A stretch of DNA of 64,000 nucleotides from positions 25,027,020 through 25,091,019 of the forward strand of contig CM046311.1 of assembly GCA_025267735.1 (NCBI GenBank), written 5' to 3'. Positions within the stretch are counted from its first letter, which is position 1, and every line of letters starts with the position of its first letter. The notes under the pieces are model-generated. The model worked only from the letters and a program-made list of their open reading frames with translations, was not told where the DNA came from and did no database searches. Below, in pieces: positions 48,491 to 59,356 of the stretch. Position numbers and translations under genes: made by a program. The DNA is from Mactra quadrangularis. Taxonomy: Eukaryota > Mollusca > Bivalvia > Venerida > Mactridae.

Positions 48491-50945
48491 TTAGCTATCA
48501 GCATGAGGTAAGGAGTCATAAAATGAATGGTAGTCCTTAGGAATAACAGATTTCATCTGTTGAAGATGATTATACTTTGTTGATTTCAGTGGAATAGGCT
48601 TAGTGTAAGCTTGTTGAACAACTTCATTGCCTGAAAAGGAAGAACGTCTTGGCTTTCTTATCTCTTGATATTGTAAATCTGAATGATTAAGTTTATACAA
48701 AATATTACCATCTGTGGTATACTTCAGTACACGTATGTCGGTCACAACTGGGGAACCAATACCAATCCCAGGTCTGATAGAAGAGTAATATTGCAGACTG
48801 GTGAAATCTTTAAAGAACGTATGGTCTACATATTTTACGGTATACGGATCGCCTGGTTCATTTCTTGAATCTTGCATTACCTCAACATATTTCTGAGGAA
48901 TAAATATATCCTTATGTTTAATTTTTCTCCCTATGGCTGCATGAACACTGTCACATTCCATATATGTGTGTCCTTTTTCAAGGAATTTCTGCTCTATTTC
49001 AATGCAATGGTTAATTGCAAACTTTAAAAGTGCACATGATAGCGTAACGTTACGATTCTGGTATGTACAGCCATCACTATAAAAGATAACTTTGGTAACA
49101 CCTGTTAAATCTAAACCTTCTAAAAAATCAACAATGTGTAACACAATGGCTCGCTGCCAGAACAATAGAGAGTTCTGTAGTGGTTATTTGACCAATGAGA
49201 GCGTGACTGATCACCACGTGATCATTGATACGGTCTGGTGGCCCGCAGCGTGAGTTAGTTCAGGGAGTTGCTTTCTAGCTCCGAGAGAGAGCGGACGTAG
49301 TTTTGTAGATATGTTAAATCTCTATTAATAATAAGTTATAAACCTATGATGAGTGTTTGTCGTTATGTTCTGGTTGAGTTTAAGATACTGAGTTAGTTAA
49401 GTATGTGGACGGTGGACATGTAGTGCCACAAATGCAGGAAGCAAACGTACTGGCACTAAGATCAGCAGCGGTTTCATTCCAGAAATAGCATGTGACTGCT
49501 TTTGATGTAAGATCGAAAAAGGTAAAATTATGACAACAAAGTTTAGTTTTGTAAAACAAACAACTCGCTTCTAATTTTGGACACAACAATAAGCTTTGTA
49601 GATCCATAGTAAAAACACGCTCATTGCCGTTAAGTTTGGCCCTTGCTTTATCCGTTGATTTACTATCAGTAGCTTCAATCTTCTTTCTGATATGTTCAGC
49701 ATATGTCTCTTGGTCTATGTTGTGTGCTTTGAATCCAACACATAGATCACACTGATCTTTCTTCGGTTTATAGAATGCTAAATTCATATCATGAAATAGT
49801 TTGGTGAATTTACTAATTCCATACAAAGGATTGTTACTTTGACTACATTCTAATTTATAATGCGAATATAGCTCGTTCATACTTGCTAAGTTAGTTTCTA
49901 AATAGAGTTTAGTACTATGAGCTCTACAATAATGTGAAGGCATTTTAGGTATATTCCTAAAATAATCTGAATCGTACTCTCGTGCCCTTGGTTTGGCATT
50001 AGGTGTGCTTGGTTTTCGTGTAGAATCATTTGGAATACCATGATTTTCTGCATTCACCACCCAATTATAAACAGTATCTTCTTTAAGACCTAGAGTGGCA
50101 AGAAATAGAGACTTGCACACTACATACCTTTGGTTTTCAATCCTGAGACTGTAGTCATAAGAAAACTTTCGTCTACTGACGCTTTCAGATTTAGTGTGAC
50201 GACTTACAGGTTTCTTAGAAACTAGGCTGGTAACATACACTTTCTTTTCATCCCAAGAGATATTTTTCCAGAATGAGTTGAATATCATGCGCCGATTTTC
50301 ATCTGATACTTGATTACATTGCCTTCCACCCCACCCTTTGTCGCATCTACCAGTACAGCTCCTTTCATGCATAGAACGCTCATTTCTATTCAAACAATAC
50401 CTATACTTGCCATCCCGTTTATCCTTTTGATAACCTGCGTAGCACTTTCCCTGCGTTCGCAAACTTTTGTTCTCTGTAAAAGAAGACGATGCTCTTGCCA
50501 CTACTTCCTCGTGGTCAATAATATCAGGCATGAAAATGAGATTAGTCTCAACTTCTTGGTTTTCACAATTTGTGTCAGAAATGGTGGAATTTTTCTCAAC
50601 AGGTTTGTATTCATTGTTTATTGTCTGGATTTCTGTTTGGTTTGTTGTTACACCCATATCAATTGTATTTATGAAATCAATATTCTCCTCAGAGTCACTA
50701 TTACTGTAATGTTTTTTTTAAGCTTCCAGTCTGGATCTTTGACATCATCATCATAATCGAAGAAGTCATCATCATCATCATCATCATGAAAAAAATCAAA
50801 ATCATTAAATGAGACGTTGTTATTACAATCAGGTTCATCATTTTCTAACTCAATATCATCTTTTATTGTTTCTTTCTGTATTCTTTCAAGGGCCAAGGAA
50901 ACAAGTATTTTTCCCTGGAAGTTGCCATGGTTAACAGTCTTCTAG
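48491..50945 (-). pseudogene. DDE/D-type transposase of the 6.5-kb element, broken
   Basis: An acidic N-terminus (DDDDDDDFFDYDDDVKDPDW) is followed by an A8 tract near 50711-50718. There the frame must shift to continue into SDSEENIDF and the main frame (50657-49380). Next come a Cys-rich region (CTGRCDKGWGGRQC), NRRMIFNSFW, KPKKDQCDLCVGF, FTMDLQSLLL (likely first catalytic Asp) and YFWNETAADLSA. After a 282-bp insertion the frame resumes: HIVDFLEG, FYSDGCTYQNRN (likely second Asp) and GHTYMECDSVHAA, ending at the stop at 48491. Proteins with FDLQ...YSDGC..QN are widespread, mostly uncharacterised, in molluscs and insects. The two breaks make this copy inactive as read; the start codon was not fixed. 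Confidence 0.78.
49149..49430 (-). mobile_element. 282-bp insertion in the transposase ORF, possible LTR fragment
   Basis: The transposase reading ASCI/VLHIVDF is split by 282 bp, with CATT on each side (plus-strand AATG at 49145-49148 and 49431-49434). On the minus strand it begins TGTGGCACTACATGTCC and ends TTCTGGCAGCGAGC. TG at the start and TGGCAGCGAGCC (which could be a primer-binding site) suggest a piece of an LTR retrotransposon, but no coding part is present and the class is uncertain. Confidence 0.7.
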
Positions 50946-51534
50946 TATCTTTTATTAGCTGAAAGAAGAGAATGTATTCAATAAAAACATGTACATGTAA
51001 AATTACGACTCTGTTGTAATGGAACTAAAGTTTATCAAAATTGATGATTGTTTACTAGATATTGATTGATTGAATACATGTTCGTATTACTATTGTACTG
51101 AGACTCATAGAATATAATCAGAAAAAGCACAGGATGGACTAAGTAATACCAATAAAAAGCGCCAGGTTTAACAAATCTTTATTTGATTGTGCTAATGCTA
51201 TTCTTCATTTATATTTAAACTGTTATCATTCAATTCTCTATTAATTAAAGCCAACACCAATTCATCTTACAACTGCTCTGGTAACAATGTTAATGCTTTA
51301 ATTGATAGGCTTTTTACCCATTGTTTCGCTCTTAATTTAACGAATGTCAAAATATCGAGCTGAGAACCATGGCCATGTGTATTCAGCGCTATATATATTT
51401 TTGAACTGGTTAACTAAAATGTCTTTAAATGCATTCAAGCCCGTTCATTGTACATAACCTAACATAATTATGGTTAATTTTTTATACCAAAATTTTTATC
51501 AACATAGTTTACTTGTGAAATTTAGTAGTCCCGC

Positions 51535-51925
51535 CTGGAAGAAATTTGAGCCCTAAAGGGTCGCATGTTCGAGACTCATCCTTCTGTTTAGGCTACACCC
51601 TTCCTTCAACATTTTCTTTTACCAGAACGTTAAGTTTTCGAGAAATTTTTCGGCCTTCATGCGTGTGGAAGGTTTTTTTTTAACGTCGCATTCAACACAT
51701 ATATAGGTCATATACACGACGGCCAGCTCTTCCTAATATAGGTTTCCTGGACACTTTTCTATCACCAGTACTGACTTACCCTACCACGAGGCCGACAACT
51801 CATGTATAGGGTATGACCTGCCGCGACCGGGATTCGAACCCACGATCATCTCCTTATAGATACAGGTTTAGGAAAGCTTGGTTAGGTGAGCTGTCGAATG
51901 ACCATACCCTACAAGTGTTTATATT
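51535..51925 (+). mobile_element. SINE of the 46282 family, split by another SINE
   Basis: Parts 51535-51668 (GCATGTTCGAGACTCATCC, TTTCGGCCTTCATGCGTGTG) and 51853-51925 (TTATAGATACAGGTTTAGGA, GCTTGGTTAGGTGAGCTG) are consecutive segments of the family. The opposite-strand SINE 51670-51852 lies between them. About 17 bp of the host is missing at the junction. Confidence 0.72.
51670..51852 (-). mobile_element. nested 5'-truncated SINE (family of 1783)
   Basis: In reverse it reads from GACCGGGATTCG..AACCCACGATC (partial head) to the 3' end AACGTCGCATTCAACACATA with a T-run. The copy lacks the first half of its tRNA-like head. Confidence 0.85.
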
Positions 51926-52011
51926 GTGTTAAAAACACACACAACAAAACACTGAATTTTGTTTATTATATTATACTAACATTGTATGTACATATCTTTA
52001 ATATTAATAGC

Positions 52012-52624
52012 GAGCTCGAAGAGCGAGCTTTACGGTAACGCGAATATGTTTCTATACAGTATCGTATTTTGACAATGTACCGGAAGTTGATTTTTGAACC
52101 CGCCCTGCGCATCCGGAAGAGAGTCAACGCGGTACCGTTAAGTTACGGAAACGTGCTGGTTTTATCATAAACGTCTCTTAGCGACGTCATAAACGGTGTT
52201 TATGATAAAACCAGCACGTTTCCGTAACTTAACGGTACCGGGCATTGTTTAAAGAGGTAAAAAATATATCTATCTTAAAAAATGAATGTTTTATTGCGTT
52301 TTTTCATCTATTCAAAAGATAAATAATAATGTACAATACATTTCTTTCAGAATTGAAATATGATTCTGACATAAAAGAATGAGATGTTGTCAGATTTTTT
52401 TGAATACAATAAATTACGCAGTTATCTCCCCTAGCTTATTCAATTAATAGGCCCTCGAATAAATATATCACTGAAGCAGCTACAATAACGCCATGTTTAC
52501 AAGCGTGGATCTGCAAGTTCATAAAAAGTGACATTTTTAAAAGTACCAAAAAAAACCCAATAGAAACAGTCAAAATAGTTGGTTACGTCTCCGCATATAA
52601 GTTTGGATTCGTCGAGCTCGCTTT
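52012..52624. mobile_element. small TIR element nested in the 6.5-kb transposon
   Basis: TAGCGAGCTCGAAGAGCGAG at the left and CGTCGAGCTCGCTTTG at the right are inverted (about AGCGAGCTCGA). The interior holds the 43-bp palindrome at 52130-52240. The boundaries are approximate and no target duplication was identified. Confidence 0.45.
52130..52240. repeat. perfect 43-bp inverted repeat with 25-bp loop
   Basis: The left arm 52130-52172 (begins CGGTACCGTTAAGTTACGGA, ends ATCATAAAC) is exactly complementary to the right arm 52198-52240. The loop is 52173-52197. Perfect identity suggests recent origin or homogenisation. Confidence 0.95.
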
Positions 52625-53527
52625 GAGGCTTTGCCTTAGTCATATTATAAACTTTTTAAGTACCTTTTTGTTTCTCCATACAATGTAAAACAAATATATT
52701 CAAGGTAGCTAGGTATTAATCGTAAGTTAGAATTAACCATTTGATATGTAGATACTTTATGTGCGCACATGACGTCATGGTGAAACGTCACCAGATATAT
52801 TTGTAAGCGTACATGTATATTGATTAGCATAGTGGTTCAACATTTAGTACAGATGACGTAGCATTCAATACATGATTAGATATAAAAGGCCGTAACTACA
52901 ATAAACTACATGCGATTCAAACTTCCCTTAAAAATATAAAATACCGGACCTGCAGAAATTACTAATATGCCTTGAATCATGCAATAAAATTTATTTTAAT
53001 AAATTTTACGCAGTTCAAAATTTATAATACTTAATATATAACATAAAACTCTTGAAAAATAAAACAAATATTCAGTTTCATACACAAACTTCGTGATTAT
53101 TTTGCCACGGATTTTTATGGGGAACAGAAGAATAACATGATCATCGGCACATGGCTTTACAGAGAACAATGATAGTTGTTTGATTTTATGTATGTACAAC
53201 TTACCTGAAGATATAGTTTAGGTGAAAAACAAAGAGCAAAATTTCTTCCAGCTTTTTATGACGCCATCTTCTGTAGATTTATAAATATAAAAATCCGAAC
53301 CTGCAACTTCGGCAATCTATAATTTGGTTTATATCAACCAATGAAGCTACGGTATTTTACCACTTCTGATTGGGTGATTAGGACAGGTACCAGATGAAAA
53401 AAAGCGGGAAATCTTGTAGCTTCGGAAAATTGAAAAAAAATATTTTTGAAAAACTTAACTTCGGGTTTTTATAGCGAGGCCATCGTTATACTTGCAGATA
53501 AAACTTTCCTGTTTAGATTTTTGTAGT

Positions 53528-53795
53528 CTTTATGTTTTTATTGGGCTTAACCGCCGTATCAACACAATTTAGGTCACTTTACAGCGTCCAGTGCACCTAA
53601 CTTAGCTTTCCTGGACATTTGTATATAACCAGTACTCACCTTCCTTTCCACAAGGCTGCAAACTTCTGTTATTAATGGAGGAAAATTGACATTGCCAAAT
53701 TTTCATCGAAGGATATAACCTCCCCAGGTGGGATTCGAACCCGTACTCCCTTTGGGACTCAAGATTCCAAATCCCGGCGTGCCACTCAGTCATTA
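53528..53795 (-). mobile_element. SINE of the 46282 family, reverse copy
   Basis: GGCTTAACCGCCGTATCAAC, CAGCGTCCAGTGCACCTAAC, CACAAGGCTGCAAACTTCTG and GGTGGGATTCGAACCCGTAC. It lies just outside the right end of the 6.5-kb transposon. Confidence 0.85.
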
Positions 53796-54057
53796 TAAAC
53801 ACCCTTTTGAAGAACGTGTCGTCTCCGGGGGCGTTTTAAAGGAAAAACATGCATATGGTATTCATAATGAGCGACCACTTATGATCCAATAGGTAGAACA
53901 ACCGGTACAATACTTGGGCATTGATACTTGAAAGCTATGATATTTTAATAGACCAGAAGACCTACTTGATGACTTTTCAATGACATTTGTCAATGAAATT
54001 ATTGTTTTTGTTGTGATTTGAATAACTTAATTTGGCAAAAAACGCACCATTTTGTCA

Positions 54058-54140
54058 TTTTTTCACTACCGTAACGAACCATTCACTACCGTAACGAAAA
54101 TGGTCGTTACGGTAGTGAACAGTTACGGTAGTGAAAAAAC
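54058..54140. repeat. hairpin of four TTACGGTAGTGAA motifs
   Basis: Two reversed copies (TTCACTACCGTAACGAA) are followed by two forward copies (GTTACGGTAGTGAA), ending in T and A runs, so the whole segment is self-complementary. Further single copies are at about 54275 and 54466, and related copies at 43657-43715. Confidence 0.88.
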
Positions 54141-54865
54141 ATCCATTTTATGAGTCTAGATGACGGTGACATTGTTTACATGCACGATTCTTTATATCAA
54201 GTAAGAATTCCGACAACTTACCCGTTTTGTATAGAAAATTAGCGAAAAATGCACATGAAAATGCGATATGGAGCGTACGGTAGTGAACACATAAAAGTAT
54301 ACGGGTAAAAAATTTTACCTTTAAAGGTTTTTTTCTCTGATACCATGCAGACTTTTAAATCAAGCTTCCCGCCATGATAACTCAGTAGTAATGACATCAT
54401 ACAGAGCAGCATGGTTTCGCTTATAGCATGCACAAAAAATCAATTGTCGACAAATTTCAGTGGCGTTACGGTAGTGAACTCTAAATTCATGGACATTATT
54501 AAAATATGAATATCTTACGTTTTTTCATTACATTTATGTTAAATAAACGTTCTATTTGCAGGTCTTTGTTATTTTATAGTTAGTGTTCAATTTCCTATAT
54601 ATTGTATTGAACTTGTTTGATATCGATGAATGTTTCCATGTAAACAGTGTTTTGGACACGTAAAATTATGCCAATTAGCAATATGTTCGGGTGAAAAATA
54701 ACAGTTAAATGAAGCCATAACAATATGTTTTTTTATTCAAACGTACAAGCAATAAGACAAATTTAACAAAATGTCAAGTTTTCCTGCTAAAATATCTAAA
54801 TGAATGTAATTAAAATGGTCATAAAGTCAACGGACACGTTTTGCCCATTTTCTGTAGAAACACCC

Positions 54866-55255
54866 GGCCACCCTGTTTCTAATCGCCGAGATCAAATAGT
54901 GATTACGCGATGTAGAATTTGTCATACCCGATTAACACATTTATACCTTCTCAAAGGAGAGGAAGAACCTAATTGTATACAATGTGACGAGCATTTCAAT
55001 GAACACGTTCTACTTGACTGTCAGGATCCTTAATACATCCGTGACAAACATTTTAAAGTTAACTCACTTAAAGAACTTTTTGAGTCTGTACCATCATATG
55101 CGATACTTAACTTTTTGAAGGAAATAAATGTATATAATAAGATATAGAGCTTTACATCATTAATATCGTTTGAATAAATACATGTAGTATCATTGATTGC
55201 TTTCTGCGCGATATGACCTTTTTGTGTTGGTGCGCCGTAAAACCCAAACAAACAT
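54866..55255 (+). mobile_element. 5'-truncated LINE, plus orientation
   Basis: It contains the RNase H C-terminus (ICHTRLTHLYLLKGEEEPNC, CDEHFNEHVLLDCQDP) and 3' UTR, with tail GCGCCGTAAAACCCAAACAA. An in-frame stop follows DCQDP. It is one of the more diverged copies. Confidence 0.9.
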
Positions 55256-55279
55256 TGTGTTTTTGTACGAATATGATAG

Positions 55280-56440
55280 CAAATGATTCTGTAAATGTAC
55301 CTGGTTATTTTTCAATTACAGATCTAGAAATCAAGAATCTATCGAAACCAGGGAAGGACCATCATATAAAATTAATATTGAATTAATCTCAGCAGATACT
55401 GAAGAGTTACCGCCACCAATAGAATGACAGATATGTGAGAAATCAGATTTCCCTGCTAACATTACTTAAGTTTTCTTTGCTTTGGATACAACTGGTTTAG
55501 GTAGGTTAAATATTATTAAATTATTTAAAATGCGATGTGCTACAGAAAAAATGATAACCTTCTGTGAAAGTCTGTTCAGGCTTACTCCAGAATAATTGAA
55601 ATGATATGCAAAAATATGTATGTAATGTGCAGTTGTTTACCAGATAATTGATTGACTGGTACAAAGGGCTTCCATTCCAGATAACAAATATTCCGCATTG
55701 GCACAAAACATGTAAGTTACATCTTACAACTGGATCTTATTACTACTCTTAAATCTTAAAAATAGATAATATACAGAGATTGGAACATGGAAGTTTAATT
55801 CAGCTATTGTGGTTGTAGCACTTGTTGCTTGCTTTTATTAGTTCATTACAACTTATGCATGTGTTCAATGTTATCATCAAATTTTTGCAACATATATGTC
55901 TATACATCTAATTGAGAAATATTAATGCAAGAAAATGTATTAACATTTTTTCTTTATTTGTTTCAGAAAGAACATATCATATTATTCAACAAGCTGCTCG
56001 CCGGGGAGATAATGTATTTTCCACCTATATTCTCCCTAAAGAAACCATTTCATCTAAATCATCTGCTATTATTAATATTATGTATTAAATGATCAGTTGT
56101 ATTATCGTTCCTCTCCTGTCAAAAGTTTAAATGTATCTTTGGCTCTCGACATTTTTTTTTGCATTTTTGATTAATTCCAAACATGTTTTAGTTGGTCATA
56201 ATGTTAAAACCTTTGACACGGTAATATTAATGAATGCAATTCATGCGTGTGATAAAGTTGATATTTTTATGACAAATTGTATGTTTTATTGATATTTTGC
56301 TACTTTTTAAGAAAAAGTATCCTGAAGTTAAATCTTATTCACAAACATCTCTTGTTGAATTATTTAAAGAAAACAACAGTATAATGCACATGATGCTGTT
56401 AAAGTTGTTAATTTATTATTTCAATTAATCAATTACTCAT
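55280..56440 (+). pseudogene. decayed DEDDh exonuclease gene
   Basis: Three plus-strand pieces resemble the exonuclease domain of the 12-kb transposon gene. Near 55440-55510 DFPANIT is followed, after a stop, by VFFALDTTGLG (expected FDLETTGL, so the first catalytic Asp is lost). At 55967-56088, after TTTGTTTCAG, there is ERTYHIIQQAARRGDNVFST and YILPKETISSKSSAI. At about 56185-56440 there is LVGHNVKTFDTVILMNAIHA, YPEVKSYSQTSLVELFKE and AHDAVKVVNLLFQLI. An upstream piece (55320-55430) is RSRNQESIETREGPSYKINI. Stops and frame changes show it is dead. It is related to, but distinct from, the intact exonuclease domain. Confidence 0.6.
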
Positions 56441-57324
56441 CAGCATGTTTTAATTTTAACGATAAATTGTTGTCATCTTTTTCTGTTTTCTTTATTTTAT
56501 AATTACTTGTACTTAATCAGTGTATGGTATCTTTTTGGATCTAGTATTGTTGAAAGAACATTTGATTGTGTTTTCTACCATTGTTTTGTTAATATATGTT
56601 TCATATAGATTATAATCTACATTTTTACTCTGTGCTGTACATATCGATATATATGTGTTATTAATCAAATTTACCATTTAACGTAACATAGTAATGAATT
56701 GTATACTGTGTTCATGGGTTGATTCTGACCTAACAAGTGACTACATCTGACAATATGCTTTTAATTGAATAAACTTTAAACGTTTTACTCTTAATAAAAC
56801 GATATTCATGTGACTAATAAGCTGAATACTTTTGTTAATATTGTGTTGTTTTGTGTATATTTAGTACACTTAGTTGACGATTTTGAAAAGAATCAACCAA
56901 CATATTTTAAATATCTGTATTTTGCAATGGCTAGAACTGTAAAACAAGAAATTGTTTGCACTTTTTAATTTACCGACTTTTGGGATTTAGTGTTTCAAAG
57001 AAATATCATTACTAATTGGCTGTTTTATTAACAAAAGTGAATTCAATTTTTTCCAAATGATTAGATGTCAGTGGCGCTTTTCACATAAAAACTAATGATT
57101 AAATTCATCTTTATTCGAAAGCAAGGATTCTTGTAAAATAGTAATATAATTAAGATTTTGTATCGAAGACGTTATTCGTCTTTTATAAATATTGTCATAA
57201 AGTCTTACTTGAAATAGGATTTTATTATAGACGAAATCTAATTTTTAAAAAGCTATATTTACAGGAACTATTTTTTGTGAAACGCCTTCTGTTCTGAGTA
57301 ATTTGGCTTATTTACTCATCCGCT

Positions 57325-57726
57325 AAAAAGTCAACATTAGATGCTATTGCTAAAAATTATCACAAAAATATCGTGCTAAGGGACTGTCAACGACAAGCCT
57401 TTGAACATCTGCAAGACAAGAAAGGTGATCTGTTAGTTTGTTTGCCTGTTAGGTATGGAAATATTCTGATATATCACCTGCTCCCACAAGTTCTGGGCGA
57501 AGGCAAGGTTTGTTTGTTTGTTTGACAATTTTACCTTACCTTTAAATATCATTCAAAAGGATCAAATTAAGACCTTGAAAGATCACGGTATCAGTGCTTA
57601 TAGATTGAACATTTTATCCAGGCAGGGTGGAAGACAGTACAGATGATGATTTTGTTGCCGAGTTTGACGGAGATGTGGAAAGACAAAAGAAGGGGGACTT
57701 CTCAATTGTCCTTTGTCATGGTGTAT
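57325..57726 (+). pseudogene. RecQ-like helicase N-terminal remnant
   Basis: STLDAIAKNY, then LRDCQRQAFEHLQDKKGDLL and VCLPVRYGNILIYHLLPQVL follow the RecQ Q-motif/Walker A order. The nucleotide-binding loop reads PVRYGNI instead of the PTGxGKS type, so ATP binding would be lost. A second piece (57533-57726) has PLNIIQKDQIKTLKDHGISA (motif Ia region), then, in a shifted frame, EDSTDDDFVAEFDGDVERQK and GDFSIVLCHG. GTTT repeats lie between. It is a degenerate fragment of a family that is multi-copy in molluscs; that last point is general knowledge, not seen here. Confidence 0.6.
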
Positions 57727-58857
57727 ATGGTGTGTATATTTTTCATGTTATATAATACTTGAAGACATGCGTTAGCTACAACACTTTATGTGACTCAATA
57801 ACTACACCCCAGTGTAATGAATAAAAAAATGCATACATACTCAGAATAAGAAACTATCTCAATTTATATTCTTAATATATGTTTCTATACTCTCCATTGC
57901 ATCGGATAGAAAGATTCACTCGTACTCGTTCACTTTCTACCTCTGCTAAAATAATACGTGCAAACTGATATTTCTATTTTTAGACAGAGACATAAACATA
58001 TAAATAGCCTGTCACGTGATTTTTAAAAATAGATGCAAAAATTTCTCACGCCTGTTATTTCATAATGTCGAAATGCAAAGATGTTGGACAGTTTTGCATT
58101 AGTTAGATAATGAAAAATTAACAAAGAAAGAAACCATTTGTAGTTTTAAACGAGCATCCCCGATCTTTTAACTGTAAGCATAGAGCAACTTGTTGAACTT
58201 AAATGCAGTGTAGCCACGCTATACATGACGTCATACGAGGTTGCATTCGTCACTAGTATGATCAAACCATATAAGGCATTGTTTACCCGTCCAACCAATG
58301 AAATTGCGTATTAAGTTGTTCAGCTAAATTGGAATTTGGTCAACTTTCATTGGTCGTTCAAAGGTTCATAGTTAAGGTCAATATCATAAATCGACTTGTT
58401 TTAAGCAGCGGGTGAACGTAATGTATTCACTGGGCTGCGAGGGGAGTGTAATGTTTCTAGAGATCATCCAAACAATGTCAGAAATGCAATTAAAGACTTA
58501 ATATAAGGGGCAATATAAACCTATATTTATAGCAACATCCTGACATCCGGATCACTTCATACCTGTAATTTTGACCAAAGGCTGTGATTTCAGGTTTTCA
58601 ATTAGAAGTTTCATGGTCTTTTCTAGTGCACTATCCTGCAATCTCAGACTCCTTTCTGATGATTAAACCAGATCTACGTGATTCAGTCTTGTCTGTGCCT
58701 GGAAAATTAAATGCATATGAACAAAAAAAAAACAGTGTAGGTGACCATGAATAAAAAAATAAACTAAGTAAATAACATGTAAAACAGATAACAAATAACA
58801 GAAGGTCAACATAACACAACCAAAGAAAATATAACCTGGGCATATATGATGATAGAC
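57727..58857. other. AT-rich stretch without recognised gene
   Basis: No convincing exons. Segment 58405-58445 (AAGCAGCGGGTGAACGTAAT, CTGCGAGGGGAGTG) is a diverged match to 4725-4775. Confidence 0.4.
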
Positions 58858-59356
58858 TACTTCTGATGACAAGAAGACAGCTTGTCCTAATTGTAACAAG
58901 TTGATAAGTAAGAAAAACTATTCCAGACATTTTAAGAAATGTCAATCTACGAGGAAGAAAACATCCACAACTGTACATGAACCTACTGTACAGGAAACTG
59001 AAACTACTACTAAAGACACTACTAAACAACAAGATATATCATCAACCTACTGCGAACACTGCGATATTGACTTAAAGTCTAAATTTAATTTAAGCCGTCA
59101 CATAAAAACCAAAAGACACATACGCAACAGTGGTTTGCAGTTGACCAGTGACGAACAAGAATTCATCTCCAACGACGATAAGACATTGCAGGAAGTCCGC
59201 CTGGAAGCCGAAGCTAAGACCGGCGGCAGGAACTTTTTCATCACGTTTAACAAACCCTGCAAATATACTGTGACAACCAGAATATTGAATAAAATTTGTG
59301 TTTCATTCGCAGGAAAAGCTTCAGTTGTACTGATGCGCTCAACCGCCATAATTTAA
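58858..59356 (+). CDS. zinc-finger ORF, function unknown (possibly an exon)
   Basis: The open plus-strand frame has CPNCNKLISKKNYSRHFKKC (C2HC finger) and, after a Thr/Lys-rich stretch, YCEHCDIDLKSKFNLSRHIK then TKRH (C-x2-C-x12-H-x5-H). It continues to LTSDEQEFISNDD and GGRNFFITFNKPCKYTVTTR. There is no in-frame Met before the first finger and a stop lies just upstream, so a spliced exon or a decayed gene is likely. It lies downstream, on the same strand, of the exonuclease and helicase remnants. Confidence 0.5.

Larger units (their letters stand above)
46987..53485. mobile_element. 6.5-kb DNA transposon with 27-bp TIRs and TTAT duplication (Sola-like?)
   Basis: The left TIR 46987-47013 and right TIR 53459-53485 match as CGATGGYCTCRCTATAAAAA plus CCCGAAG. 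TTAT lies immediately outside on both sides (46983-46986 and 53486-53489). Subterminal TTCGGYATTTTA-like motifs recur near both ends (47170-47260; 53300-53420). The single transposase gene is on the minus strand inside. A 4-bp target duplication would fit the Sola superfamily, but the assignment is inference. SINEs and a smaller TIR element have since inserted. Confidence 0.82.

Noticed and set aside
49149..49430. Reading the 282-bp insert as an intron
   Set aside because: No GT-AG pair removes it while restoring the ASCI/VLHIVDF frame. CATT on both sides and uninterrupted protein similarity favour an insertion.
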